Shown: positions 28,172 to 39,096, counted from the first letter of the stretch. The stretch: DNA of 64,000 nucleotides from CAJQHK01 sp038142525 (GCA_038142525.1 JAYQKE010000003.1:153286-217285); one strand, 5' to 3'. The notes: generated by a model from the letters alone, not told the origin. A program made the numbers and translations.

Positions 28172-28547
28172 TTGATAGAATAATTAAATCGAAAGAATTG
28201 TCATTTTGATCATGTAATTTTTGAAATTTATTTTTTATTGCTTCAAAATTTTTTTCTAATAATAATTTAGGAATAAATCTTCCCCTAGAAAGTTTAGTGT
28301 CTTTTATCGGATCTTGATATCGATTTAATAAAGCCATTGCTAAACCATCTTGATTAATTCCAAATGCTACTCTAAATCAATAAAGATGCTTGAATATTCA
28401 GTAAAATTTTGACTTCAAATCATAAGGATAAATTATCTGTTCTTTGCGAAATAAATCATCAGCCTCTTTACGACTTTTTCTTTCGTCACGATTCATGGTA
28501 ATAATCAAATCACCATCCTTATTAGGAAATATTGTTAATGTGCACAT
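28172..28547 (-). pseudogene. NRDE (TANGO2-like) family protein, disrupted
   Basis: The start MCTLTIFPNKDGDLIITMNRDERKSR (ATG at 28547) is the family hallmark, with Cys2 and the NRDE motif. After ~47 residues a 48-base IS1 scrap (28361-28408) replaces part of the gene. A later part continues FGINQDGLAMALLNRYQDP...SRGRFIPKLL until the foldback element at 28171. Role of the family in bacteria is unclear. Confidence 0.8.
28361..28408 (+). mobile_element. 48-bp IS1 internal scrap
   Basis: Matches the 3' part of the IS1 transposase (codons for KCYSKSIKMLEYSVK, 26484-26531). Five bases at its left edge (CCAAA) are shared with the NRDE gene, suggesting microhomology joining. Confidence 0.8.
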
Positions 28548-28584
28548 ATTAAATTTTCCTATTTAATATCTCCAATTAGTATTT

Positions 28585-29091
28585 CTAACCACTAGAAACT
28601 GACCTATTATAAGTTGCTGTAGATGGCGATAAATCAATAAAATCAGTAAGTTTAATATCTAAATATCCAGCTATTAATTTAATATGAGCAATATGATGTA
28701 TTGTATGATTCATAACCCATAAAACTTCTCTTTGAATATCAGATTTTAATCTAACATTCGTTTGATCATAAAACCCTATTTCAGAAATAATAATAGTCTC
28801 ACCAATTAAATCTACCTCATTCATAAACCACTCATTAAGTTCAAATAATTTATTAATAGCTTCCTTATGGTCAGTCTCAATTTTACTATTACGATTTCTT
28901 TTATCGTAATTTATAACACCTGATTCAATACTATCTTATAAAGAAATAATATGATCAATCATATGACGAATATGCATACCAACTCTTTTATCAATATAAA
29001 ATATTTTTTGTTTTGCAGGTTCTAACTTATCGATTACATCCAAAATACAACTAATATAATTAAAAGAATTTAATAATGATTTATGAAGCAT
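28585..29091 (-). pseudogene. DinB-like family protein with in-frame stop
   Basis: 168 codons with the DinB/YfiT four-helix pattern and metal-binding histidines in RHMIDHIISL and VMNHTIHHIAHI. Codon 52 is TAA (complement at 28936-28938) with both sides in the same frame, so this is a nonsense change rather than an indel. The family includes metal-dependent transferases; substrate unknown. It lies just upstream of the NRDE gene, and the pair may have formed one unit. Confidence 0.7.
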
Positions 29092-29318
29092 TTTTATTTG
29101 ATTTATAGTAAAATAATAGCAATTTTAGGCTTTGAAGAAACTTTCTTGAATAAAAATATTTTCTAAGAAGAGGTTGTAATTCAAAAAATTGTGCTAATAA
29201 CAAGGAAAAAGATAAAGTTAGATCATTTATCTTTATAATAATTTTAATGATAAATTATATAAATTAAAATGATAAAATAACTTTTCCAAATTGGGACAAA
29301 ATCTAAGGAGTATCTTAA

Positions 29319-29383
29319 GGAACCTGTGAAAAACTAAAATATGTATTTAGCAAAATTGGAATTTTTAGTTTTTCAGAGGTTCC
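29319..29383. mobile_element. 65-bp IS5-derived hairpin element with TTAA duplication
   Basis: Terminal repeats GGAACCTGTGAAAAACTAAAA and the inverse end TTTTTAGTTTTTCAGAGGTTCC (one mismatch in the shared part) flank a 20-base loop region. TTAA is duplicated on both sides (29315-29318, 29384-29387). The right border is exactly the cysS stop codon, which is kept. It would also fold as a hairpin in cysS mRNA. Confidence 0.85.
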
Positions 29384-30761
29384 TTAATTTTTTAACTCCC
29401 AACTGGTGCCGCCCTTGCCATCCTTGATAATAATATTTTTATTTAAAAGCTCATCTCTGATATTATCAGCTTGAGTATAATTCTTATTTTTTTTGGCAAT
29501 ATTTCTTTGCTCTATTTTTGCTAAAATATATTCTTCATCAATTTTATTTTGAGCTTTATTATCAAAATAATTTTTATCCAATAATCCCAAAAATTCTAAA
29601 ATTTCAACTAAATTAGAAGTCAGTTTTTCTTTATTTTCAGAAGATTTATAATCTTTAATTAAGGAATGTAAAATTGAAAAAGCCAAGGGAGAATTAAGAT
29701 CGTCACTTAAGGCAGAAATAACTTTTCCTAAATAAGAATTATCATATTTTGGTAAAGAAAAACTATCCTCATTTAAAATTGCATAAAATTTTGCAATCGA
29801 TTTTGTAGCATCTTGCAAAGATTTATCAGTAAAATCCAACGGCTTTCTATAATGAGTTGAAAGAAGTAAATATCGGATAATAATACCAGAAATATTCTTT
29901 TTAATCAGATCAGCAACAGTAATAAAATTGCCCAAAGATTTACTCATTTTTTCACCAGAAACAGTTAAAAAACCATTATGAAGCCAATATTTAGCATAAT
30001 TTGAGCCGATATTAGCACATTTACTTTGAGCAATTTCATTTTCATGATGTGGAAATTGCAAATCTGCTCCACCACCATGAATATCAAAATCTTGCCCCTA
30101 AAAAATTTACTACTCATAGCGCTACATTCAATATGCCAACCTGGCCTACCCCTACCCCAGGGAGAATCAAAAATAGAAGAAATATCATCCTTGTCACTAG
30201 CTGGCTTCCAAAGGACAAAATCTAAGGGATTTTTTTTATAATTTGCCTTTTCAATTCTGGCTCCAGCAATCATTTCATCTAAATTTCGACGCGATAATTT
30301 ACCATAATCGGAATATGAATTAACATCAAATAAAACGTGATTTTCACTAATATAAGCATTTTTATTGGCAATGAGCTTTTCAATTAATTTAATAATTTCA
30401 GGAATATTTTCTGTTGCTTTTGGTTCAAAATTTGGCTTTAGAACATTAAGATAATTAATATCAGAATTAAAATTCTTGATAATTTTATTAGTTAATTCTT
30501 TGATGGATATTTTATTTTCTACTGTCTTGCCTGATTAATTTTATCATCAACATCTGTGATATTTCGAACATAGGTAACTTTCTTAAATTTTTTTTGCAAA
30601 AATCGATATAATAAATCGTAAATTACAATTGATCTGGCATTGCCAATATGAGGACGGCTATAAACCGTTGGACCACAAACATAAAATTTTATATGATCTT
30701 TTTCAATTGGTTGAAAAATTTCTTTTTCTTTAGATAATGTATTAAAAAATTTTATGACCAT
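29384..30761 (-). CDS. cysS: Cysteinyl-tRNA synthetase, two frameshifts
   Basis: Class I synthetase charging tRNA-Cys; essential. Bridging two one-base indels gives ~459 residues, the usual length. Seen in order: CGPTVYSRPHIGNARS with zinc Cys29 and the HIGH motif, NITDVDDKI, GRPGWHIECSAMSSKF, DIHGGGADLQFPHHENEIAQS, KMSKSLGNF (KMSKS), and the C-terminal DALR helices. Breaks are near 30535 and near 30097 (G-run before CAAGATTTTGATATTC). As an essential single-copy gene it is unlikely to be truly broken. It is the last gene of a minus-strand group with murB. Confidence 0.92.
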
Positions 30762-30783
30762 ATATTAATTAATTATTATTAAT

Positions 30784-31674
30784 TTATTCAATAATCCTTA
30801 CTTCCCACTCTAATTTTACACCAGTTTTTTCCAATACTTGATCAATAACATATTCACCAAGCTTAATTAAATCATCAGCATTATTACTACCATGATTAAT
30901 CATAAAATTACAATGTTTTTCTGACATTTGAGCATCACCAATTCTTTTACCACGGCATCCCGCCTGATCAATTAACTGCCAAGCCTTCATATTTGGTGGA
31001 TTTTTAAAACTACTACCACCAGTTTTGGCCTTAATTGGCTGAGTTTCTTCTCTTTGTTTATTAAAATCTGCTATTTTTTTTGAAATTTCTTTTTGATCAC
31101 CCTTCTTCACTCGTAAAAATGCCTTTAAAAATATCAGATCTTTTGGCAAATGGCATTTTCGATAAGAAAATTTACAATCTTCATTAGAAAATTCAAAAAT
31201 ATTTCCTGTAAAATCTATGGCTATTATTTTTTCTAGAAAGTCTGATATTTCGCCATCATAACAACCGGAATTCATTCTAATTGCACCACCAATAGAGCCT
31301 GGAATACCAGTTAAAAACTCTAAATTTGTCAAAGAATTATTTTTGCAAAAATTTGCTAAATTGCGAGATAAGACGCCAGCACCAACTTCTAAAATATTAT
31401 CCTGATAAGAAATATCATTAAATCCAAAATTTAGCTTTATAACACAAGCATCAATCTCTCCTTCTTTAACAATAATATTGGAACCAACTCCCAAAATAAT
31501 TACCCTTAAATCTTCGGGCTTATTTTGTAAAAAAAACTCTATATCGCTAATATCCTTTGGGAAAAAAACAATTTTAGCACGACCTCCAACTCCAAACCAA
31601 TTGGTTTTTGACAAATCTACATTAAAACGATATTTTCCAGCAATTTTTGGTAAAGAAAAATATGAATCAATCAT
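30784..31674 (-). CDS. murB: UDP-N-acetylenolpyruvoylglucosamine reductase
   Basis: Reduces UDP-GlcNAc-enolpyruvate to UDP-MurNAc, an FAD enzyme of peptidoglycan synthesis. 296 residues: FGVGGRAKIV, LGVGSNIIVKEG, GIPGSIGGAIRMNSGCYDGE, the Tyr-Arg pair FSYRKCHLP, GGSSFKNPP and AQMSEKHCNFMINHG. Size and motifs fit the short (type IIb-like) MurB of Rickettsiales. The frame is intact. Its ATG overlaps the stop of the upstream SemiSWEET gene by 8 bases, and cysS follows 22 bases downstream. Confidence 0.95.
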   Translation of the reverse strand: MIDSYFSLPKIAGKYRFNVDLSKTNWFGVGGRAKIVFFPKDISDIEFFLQNKPEDLRVIILGVGSNIIVKEGEIDACVIKLNFGFNDISYQDNILEVGAGVLSRNLANFCKNNSLTNLEFLTGIPGSIGGAIRMNSGCYDGEISDFLEKIIAIDFTGNIFEFSNEDCKFSYRKCHLPKDLIFLKAFLRVKKGDQKEISKKIADFNKQREETQPIKAKTGGSSFKNPPNMKAWQLIDQAGCRGKRIGDAQMSEKHCNFMINHGSNNADDLIKLGEYVIDQVLEKTGVKLEWEVRIIE

Positions 31675-31968
31675 TATTTTTATAAATATTAGTAACCTTC
31701 ACCGCTAATATTATCAAGGCTAAAACAAAAGTTATCAAATTAGCAATAATCATGGGATAAGAATTGATCATTAAGCCATAAATCAACCAAAAAGCAACAC
31801 CAACTGTAAACTAATACCACTTATCATTAAAAAAACTATTATAAAGATAAACAATCTAGCTTCATCTTTTTTCTTGTTAATTATTACTTTAACGGTTTGA
31901 GGTAAAAAAGAACTTGTGGTCAAGATGGCGACCATGCTACTGATGATGATTTCAATTGAGATGTCCAT
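31667..31968 (-). CDS. SemiSWEET / PQ-loop transporter, frameshifted
   Basis: Three-helix sugar transporter-like protein, ~100 residues once bridged. Helix 1 carries the PQ-loop TTSSFLPQTVKVI, and helix 2 is FIFIIVFLMISGIS. A missing T near 31808 ends the frame, after which FTVGVAFWLIYGLMINSYPMI and a third helix follow to TGA at 31667. It probably works as a dimer in the inner membrane. The substrate is unknown. Translationally coupled to murB. Confidence 0.8.
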
Positions 31969-32049
31969 ATTTATATTGATTTTGAAAAATGCTTAACTAT
32001 GTTTATATGATCATATATATAATATCAATTTAATTTTTAGTTTAATAAA

Positions 32050-33372
32050 GTGTCAAACATATCGACTGTTATTGGAAATAAAGAAATTTTACTCGTTGCT
32101 GAAAATATAGCTCACAGTAAAGGTATTTCAAAAGATAAAGTAATTGAGGCTATACAAGAAGGTATTGAAATGGCCGCCAAGAAAAAATACGGCTATAATT
32201 TATTAGTTGAGTGTGAAATTAATCCAAAAACTGGTCATATCAATATCTATAATAATCTCTTAGTAGTTGAAGATGAATCAGCTGAAGATTTTGATAGTAG
32301 AACTCAGATTGTCTATAAGGATGCTATTGAAAAAGATGAGGATGCTATTATTGATGGTTATATTAGAGAATTACTACCGCCAATTGATCTTAACAGGACT
32401 ATAGCAAAAATTACTAAAAATGAGGTCATTAAAAAAGTAAAAGAGGCTGAGAAAGAAAAAGAATATGAAGAATTTAAAGATAGAATAGGAGATATTGCCT
32501 ATGCTACCGTTAAAAAGTCTGGCATTAAAAATATCTTAATGGAAGTTGATAATGCTGAAGCAATTATTCATCAAGATGATCTTCTGCCGAGAGAAACTTT
32601 TAAGGTTGGAGATAAATTAAGGGTATATATTAAAAATGTTGAAAGAAAAGAATCTGGTGTTCAGATCTTTTTATCTAGAACTCATGATCAATTTTTGGTT
32701 AAATTATTTGCTCAAGAAGTTCCAGAATTATTTGATGGCAGTATTAAGATTGGCGGCGTTGCAAGAGATCCTGGTTCTAGAGCAAAAATTGCGGTCTATT
32801 CTGAAAGAGAAGATATTGATGGTGTGGGATCTTTAATTGGTATTAGAGGATCTAGAGTTCAATCGATTAGTGCCGAACTTAGAGGTGAAAAAATTGATGT
32901 AATTAAATGGTCTGATAATTTACCGGAAGTAATTATTGAAGCACTTTCTCCAGCAAAAATTAGTAAAGTAGTTATTGATGAAGATAATGATACTATTGAC
33001 GCTATCCTAGATGAAGATCAAGTAAGTCTTGCTATTGGTAGAGCTGGACAAAATGTAAGATTAGCATCCAAATTAATGGGTTATAAAATCAATATCTTAA
33101 CAGAAGAGCAGGAATCTAACAGAAGAAAAGAAGAATTTAATGATTTATCTGAATTATTTGCTGAAGTTTTAGATGTTGAAACAGTAATTGCCCAATTATT
33201 AATTGTTGAAGGATTTGCATCTGTGGAAGATATTGCATCTTCTGATCTTTCCGATATATCATCCATTGAGGGCTTTAATGATGACATTGCTGAAGAAATA
33301 ATAAAAAGAGCAAATGACTATCTAAACTCCCTTAGTGAAAAAGAATTATTTGAAGAGGAAGCTCAAGGATAA
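32050..33372 (+). CDS. nusA: Transcription termination/antitermination protein NusA
   Basis: Binds RNA polymerase and nascent RNA. 440 residues from a GTG start: N-terminal domain (about 1-125), S1 domain (about 135-200, GDIAYATVKKSG), KH1 and KH2 (GVGSLIGIRGSRVQSI; LDEDQVSLAIGRAGQNVRLAS), and a C-terminal acidic region with one helix-hairpin-helix (LIVEGFASVEDIA). The frame is intact. It is followed by infB as in most Proteobacteria, but without ylxR between them and without rimP directly upstream. Confidence 0.96.
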   Translation: MSNISTVIGNKEILLVAENIAHSKGISKDKVIEAIQEGIEMAAKKKYGYNLLVECEINPKTGHINIYNNLLVVEDESAEDFDSRTQIVYKDAIEKDEDAIIDGYIRELLPPIDLNRTIAKITKNEVIKKVKEAEKEKEYEEFKDRIGDIAYATVKKSGIKNILMEVDNAEAIIHQDDLLPRETFKVGDKLRVYIKNVERKESGVQIFLSRTHDQFLVKLFAQEVPELFDGSIKIGGVARDPGSRAKIAVYSEREDIDGVGSLIGIRGSRVQSISAELRGEKIDVIKWSDNLPEVIIEALSPAKISKVVIDEDNDTIDAILDEDQVSLAIGRAGQNVRLASKLMGYKINILTEEQESNRRKEEFNDLSELFAEVLDVETVIAQLLIVEGFASVEDIASSDLSDISSIEGFNDDIAEEIIKRANDYLNSLSEKELFEEEAQG

Positions 33373-33409
33373 TTGGTTTTAAGTAAATTGGGGTTTTATT
33401 TACAATGAC

Positions 33410-33455
33410 ATTTCCCATCTTTAAAACAATTTTTGTTGCTTTAAAGATGGAAAAT
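33410..33455. terminator. Hairpin between nusA and infB
   Basis: Arms TTTCCCATCTTTAAA and TTTAAAGATGGAAA pair with one bulge around a 14-base loop. There is no T-tract directly after it, so attenuation or RNA processing is as likely as termination. Same arm family as the palindromes near acnA. Confidence 0.4.
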
Positions 33456-33492
33456 ATTTACACCCACACTTAAACAAATATAAAATATTTTA

Positions 33493-35968
33493 ATGGATAA
33501 AAATAATAGCGGAAAAAATCTTAAAGGTAAATTAACTTTAGGTCTACCAAAGACTGTAGATATATCTAAAATTAATGATTTTACGATTAAAAGTAAAAAA
33601 AGAGCATCTAAGAGTAAAATATCCGATAAAGGTCAAGACTCATCTGCATCTTTAGGTAATAAAAATCTTAGCCAAGATGAAATTGAATATAGAAAGAAGG
33701 CTCTAGAAAATTATGGTAAGAAACAAAAATCTGACAATTTCCCTAAAAGTAATAAAGATATTCTAAATAAAATCACCCAAAATATACAATCCGAAGAAGA
33801 GAAAAAAGTAAAACCAAAAGAGGAGAAGCAAGAAGAGAAAAAAAATACAGAATCCAAAAAAACTGATAATGTTAAATTTGAAGCAATAGAAGATAATTTT
33901 GAGGTAAAAACTTTTGATATTAATAAAAAAATACAGCAAAGTATTAAAGTTGATTTACAAAAAGCTGAAGAGGAAAGAAAAATTCAAGAACAATTAAAAA
34001 AAGAAAGGGAGCAAGTAAAAGTAAAAAAACCTAAAAAGGAGTTTTCTAATGATAGTGAAGATAAATATAGCAATAAAAAACATTTAAAGAAAAATAAGAG
34101 ATCAAAGAAGCAAATTTTTATCATTGATGATGAATCTGAAAATGTTCGCTATAAAAAAAGAAAAAAATCTAAAATAGAAAGTAGTTCACCTAAAGAATAT
34201 AAAAAAATCTCAAAAGAAGTAACATTACCTGAAATGATTCTTATTTCTGATCTAGCTGACAGAATGAGTGAAAAAACTGGAGATGTAGTTAAAAAATTAT
34301 TTGCAATGGGTGTTGTCGCAACTTCAAATCAAGCAATAGATGCCGAGACTGCAGAAATTATAATTGAAGAATTTGGCCATACAGCAAAAAAGATTACAGA
34401 ATCAGATGTTGAAAAAGTTCTTGAAATTGAGGATGATAAAAAATATGGAAAATTACCAAGACCACCTATTGTTACGATTATGGGTCATGTTGATCATGGT
34501 AAGACATCTCTTTTAGATACTATCAGATCAACTGATATTGTAGCTAAAGAATCTGGCGGTATTACACAGCATATTGGTGCATCTAGAATTAAAACTAAAG
34601 AGGGTAAATATATAACCTTCATTGATACTCCAGGTCATAAAGCATTTAGCGAGATGAGATCTCGTGGCGCTAATATCACTGACATAGTAATATTGGTTGT
34701 TGTTGCCGATGATGGAATTAAAGATCAAACTATTGAAGCGATTAATCATGCTAAGGCTGACTGAAGTTCCTATCATTGTTGCAATTAATAAAATTGATAA
34801 ACCAAATGCTGATCCATCGAAAGTGATTAATGAATTATATTCACATAATATAGTTTCTGATACATCTGGTGGTGATTCAATGTTTGTTGAAGTTTCGGCA
34901 AAAGAAGGTACTAATATTGATAAATTAGAAGAAGCTATATTGCTACAAGCTGATATGATGGAACTAAAATCAAGATTTGAAGGAAAGTCAAAAGGTGTAG
35001 TTTTGGAAAGTCGAGTTGATACTAATAAGGGTGTAATTGCCACTGTTTTAGTATTAGAGGGATCTTTAGATATGTCAGACTTGGTAGTAGTCGATAATGC
35101 TTATGGAAAGATACGTAAAATGAGCGATGATAAAGGTCGGAGCTTAAAGCAAGTTGATCCTTCTATGGCAGTTGAAATTATGGGTCTTGATTTGGCACCA
35201 TCTGCAGGCTCCTTCTTTTCTGAAGTTGATACAGAAAAACAAGCTAGAGATATTATTGAATATAGGGTTAAAAAGGAAAAAGATCAAAAAAACCTTAAAA
35301 ATAATCTAAAATCTAAAGAAGATATTTTTAAAAATGTTGGTGATGATGCTAAAAAATATTTAAATATAATAATTAAGGCTGATGTTAATGGTTCTGCCGA
35401 AGCCTTATCTAACATGATTCTTGGAATTACTCATGATGAAGTGGAAACAAAAATAATTCACTCTGCAACTGGCGCTATTAATGAAAGTGATATCAATCTA
35501 GCTGCAGCATCTAATGCTTTAATTATTGGTTTTAATGTTAGGGCAAATGCTACAGTGCAGGATTTAGCTGAAGAAAATGGAGTAGATATCAGATATTTCT
35601 CAGTAATTTATGACGCCTCTGATGATGTTAAAGCAATGCTTAGCGGCATGCTTAATCCAACAATTAATGAAAATCATCTTGGTAATGTTGAAATTAGACA
35701 AGTTTATAAAATAACTGGAATTGGCAAAATTGCAGGTGCCTATGTTACAAATGGTGTAGTTAAGAAAAATTCAAAAGTTAGATTACTTAGAGATAATGTT
35801 GTAATTTATGATGGAAATCTAAAAACTCTAAAAAGATTTAAAGATGATGTTAAAGAAGTAAAATCTGGTTTAGAATGTGGTATTGCTATTGAAAATTATC
35901 AAGATATACAAGAAGGTGATATTATTGAATGTTATGAAGTAACCGAAGAAAAAAGATCTATAAAATAA
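33493..35968 (+). CDS. infB: Translation initiation factor IF-2, one frameshift
   Basis: GTPase delivering fMet-tRNA to the 30S subunit; essential. Bridging one extra A at 34760 gives ~824 residues. The Lys/Glu-rich N terminus (1 to ~235) is followed by the IF2_N domain, then the G domain: G1 GHVDHGKTS near residue 331, DTPGH, and NKID after the break (AINHAKA|EVPIIVAINKIDKP). Domain 2 and the C-terminal domains (LIIGFNVRANATVQDLA, VEIRQVYKITGIGKIAG) are complete. The break is not in a homopolymer. In a gene that cannot be dispensed with, it points to a consensus error or to an unusual recoding. Confidence 0.95.
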
Positions 35969-36019
35969 TATAGGATTTATAACATTGCTGAATCTTACTC
36001 TTAATTCTTTTTTGACTTT

Positions 36020-36069
36020 CGTCACTTTTTACACGGGAATGTCCAATCCCCTGTGTCAATTTAATTTTT
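36020..36069 (+). terminator. Possible infB terminator
   Basis: ACACGGGA pairs with TCCC-CT-GTGT (2-base bulge), followed within ten bases by a T-rich run. It overlaps the IS256 terminal repeat, so it may be partly element DNA. Confidence 0.3.
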
Positions 36070-37065
36070 TTCAAATTTTGCCTTAATAATTTTATTAAGA
36101 ATTGAGATTTTATTTTTACAAGATTTTAAGCGTAGCGTATCTTGTAAAAATATAAATCCAATTTTTAAGATAATTTTTGGCAAAAATTTGTTTTCCATTT
36201 TTTTTAGATTTAGATTAATATTTTGTTATATTTAAGCTAAATCTAATTTGATTCTATCCTCAAATTTTATAGCAAATTGGCTAATTATCAAGCTCCAATT
36301 TGGTATTGGCATAGTCCATTTTTTCTTAATGTTTTGTATAGCAAGATAGAGTAACTTTTCTAATGATTGATCAGATGGAAAAGAGCCTTTAGTTTTGGTA
36401 ATTTTTCTGACTTGCCTATGAAACCCTTCAACAGAATTAGTAGTATAAATTAGCTTTCTTATCTCTTTTGGATATTTAAAATAATTAGATAAATTATCCC
36501 AGTTATTATTCCAAGATTTGAATATTATTGGATATTTTTTGCCCCATTTTTCTTCAATTAGAAGCAGTTTTTCTTCGGCTACTTCTTTGCTTGCTGCAGT
36601 ATAAACAGTCTTTAAGTCAGATATAAATTCTTTTTGATTTTTTGATGCAACATATTTGATAGAATTCCTAATTTGATGAATGATGCAAAGCTGAATCTCA
36701 GTTTTTGGAAATATTGAATTAATAGCCTCAGGAAAGCCCTTTAAGCCATCGACACAAGCAATCAATACGTCTTTTATACCTCTATTTTGTAAATCAGTTA
36801 AAATATTAAGCCAAAAATTAGCTCCCTCTGACTCTTGAAGATAAATTCCTAAAATATCTTTTTTACCATCCTTGTCAACTCCAAGAACTGAATAAAAAGC
36901 TTTACTAATTATTTTTCCATTTTCTTTAACCTTAAAAAACATAGCATCAAGAAATATTATAGGATAAATCTCTTCTAACTGCCTTTCTTTAAATTCTGTT
37001 ATTTTAGGTAATATTTTGTCTGTAATAGCTGTAATTGTAGATTTAGATATCTCAATGTCATATAT
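36051..37065 (-). pseudogene. IS256-family transposase, C-terminal two thirds
   Basis: About 277 residues with the three catalytic residues: Asp in IIFLDAMFFKV, Asp in ACVDGLKGFPEAI and Glu in TNSVEGFHRQVRK. The element end CTGTGTCAATTTAA lies at 36051, and a hairpin TTTTTACAAGAT/ATCTTGTAAAAA (36114-36150) separates it from the stop at 36232. The N terminus is replaced by an IS5 end at 37066, and a frame is open through it to a TTG at 37143, giving a 303-codon fusion. Confidence 0.88.
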
Positions 37066-37507
37066 GGAACCTCTGAAAAACCAATTATCTAATTTATAGA
37101 TTTGAAACTGTTTAATTTTGTTATTTTTGCCAAAGTTTAGCAAAGTTATTTTATAAAATTTTGTTTGAATTTATTTGATAAAAATAGCCAGAAAAGCTTG
37201 ATTTATCTAGCTTTTTTGCTTATTATTGATATATTAAATTCAAATAAAATATATAATTATGGCAACCCAGCAATCATTTTTTTCATTAGCAATTTCTGGT
37301 AGAAAATTAAGAGCGGAGAAGTTTCTTAATCAAATGACGGATATTATTCCATGGCAAAGATTGATTGATAAGATAGAGCCTTTTTATCCTAATGGTACTA
37401 GTGATTACGGTGGCAGGAAGGTGACAGATTTATTATTAATATTTAAGATTCATTTGTTACAGCAGTGGTTTGGTCTTAGTGATCCAGCTATGGAGGATGC
37501 TATATAT
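37066..37507 (+). mobile_element. IS5 (type a) copy D, 5' fragment
   Basis: Left terminal repeat, hairpin and the first 80 codons of the transposase (from 37259). It is then interrupted by IS5 copy C in opposite orientation. The rest of copy D is not found on the other side, so a deletion accompanied or followed insertion. Confidence 0.9.
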
Positions 37508-38859
37508 GGAACCTCTGATTTTCCTATTTAATTTTGTCTATTTTTTCATTTTTCAGAAAAAATTTTTATAATTTGGATAAAGATTGCTAATTTTGTTAAA
37601 AATTAACAATCTTTATCCAAATTTAGGCATTATTTGTGGTAATTTCTCTAGTTTCTTGTCTAATTTTACCATTTTTGGCTAAATTAGACACATTTATCCC
37701 TTGTTACGCTGTATTTGGTAGTATTTTTCTAACCATATAGAGATTAGCAAGGGATGATAGCATTTGTAATTGATTAGTATTCTTTTGTAAACCATTATAT
37801 CTAACCTTTCTATAGCCCCAAAGATGCTTTATAATTTGAAATGGATGTTCAACTTTAGCTCGAACTGATGAAAATTGTTTATTCCTCTTTTTTTGCTTAT
37901 TTGAAAGTTTTTTGTTAGATTTAGCTCTATTGGTTATACCATAAAATATATTGTGATTCCTACAAAATCTTTTTATTGCCTTATCATCATAGGCCTTGTC
38001 ACCAAATAAAGAAGTTTCATCACCATGTAATAACTCCTCTGTTTTAGTAGAATCATGATCTTTAGCTGTCGTCGTGACAATAGAATGAATAATTGGCTTA
38101 CCCTTAGTTTGCACACCAATATGAGACTTCATGCCAAAATAATAATTCTTCCCTTTCTTGGTAGAAGACATCTCTTGGTCCCTTTTCCTCTTCTTGTTTT
38201 TTGTACTAGTTGGAGCAGATATTAATGTCGCATCAGTTATCGTACCCTCCTTCAACAAAAGATCATTCTCTTCAAGATATGAATTTACCTCGTTAAATAT
38301 AATCGACGATAAATTATGCTTTTCCAATAAATGACGGAATCTCAATATCACAGTCTCATCCGGAACATTATCAATACCAATATCAATATTTAAGAATTTT
38401 TGAAAACTTATTCTATCATATATAGCATCCTCCATAGCTGGATCACTAAGACCAAACCACTGCTGTAACAAATGAATCTTAAATATTAATAATAAATCTG
38501 TCACCTTCCTGCCACCGTAATCACTAGTACCATTAGGATAAAAAGGCTCTATCTTATCAATCAATCTTTGCCATGGAATAATATCCGTCATTTGATTAAG
38601 AAACTTCTCCGCTCTTAATTTTCTACCAGAAATTGCTAATGAAAAAAATGATTGCTGGGTTGCCATAATTATATATTTTATTTGAATTTAATATATCAAT
38701 AATAAGCAAAAAAGCTAGATAAATCAAGCTTTTCTGGCTATTTTTATCAAATAAATTCAAACAAAATTTTATAAAATAACTTTGCTAAACTTTGGCAAAA
38801 ATAACAAAATTAAACAGTTTCAAATCTATAAATTAGATAATTGGTTTTTCAGAGGTTCC
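37508..38859 (-). mobile_element. IS5-family element (type a), copy C, complete
   Basis: 1352 bp with both terminal repeats. The left flank is IS5 copy D and the right flank is an IS3-type transposase gene; the flanks do not form a target duplication. Confidence 0.93.
37704..38666 (-). CDS. IS5-family transposase (copy C)
   Basis: 320 residues, the same protein as in copies B and E, with the DDE set TDATLIS, FGDKAYDD and VEHPFQIIKHLWG complete. Confidence 0.95.
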   Translation of the reverse strand: MATQQSFFSLAISGRKLRAEKFLNQMTDIIPWQRLIDKIEPFYPNGTSDYGGRKVTDLLLIFKIHLLQQWFGLSDPAMEDAIYDRISFQKFLNIDIGIDNVPDETVILRFRHLLEKHNLSSIIFNEVNSYLEENDLLLKEGTITDATLISAPTSTKNKKRKRDQEMSSTKKGKNYYFGMKSHIGVQTKGKPIIHSIVTTTAKDHDSTKTEELLHGDETSLFGDKAYDDKAIKRFCRNHNIFYGITNRAKSNKKLSNKQKKRNKQFSSVRAKVEHPFQIIKHLWGYRKVRYNGLQKNTNQLQMLSSLANLYMVRKILPNTA

Positions 38860-39096
38860 TATAGAAAACTTCAATATATTCAAATATTATATTTTTTGCT
38901 TCCTTTCTATTTTTTAAAATTATGATGATGTGTTAATTCAGTTTTCAGGGTATGAAAAAATGATTCTGCAACAGCATTATCCCAGCAATTACCTTTTCTA
39001 ACTCATACTTTGGATAATATGATGGCATCTTTTCAAAATATCTCTGTGAGATTCAGAAGCCTTATATTGGCTACCTTGATCAATTATGATAAAATT
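38860..39096 (-). pseudogene. IS3-family (IS150-like) transposase fragment, type b
   Basis: About 78 residues of an OrfB different from the other IS3 here: IIIDQGSQYKASE (second Asp), MSRKGNCWDNAVAESFFHTLKTEL (catalytic Glu) and IFEYIEVFY. One frame disruption is visible near 38925. It is bordered by IS5 copy C and an IS1 end. Confidence 0.75.

Noticed and set aside
28122..28337. 71-codon frame ending in the foldback element
   Set aside because: It is the NRDE remnant reading into mobile-element sequence, not a separate gene.
33373..33492. Missing ylxR between nusA and infB
   Set aside because: Only 120 bases remain and all frames are closed; a true absence in this position rather than a hidden gene.
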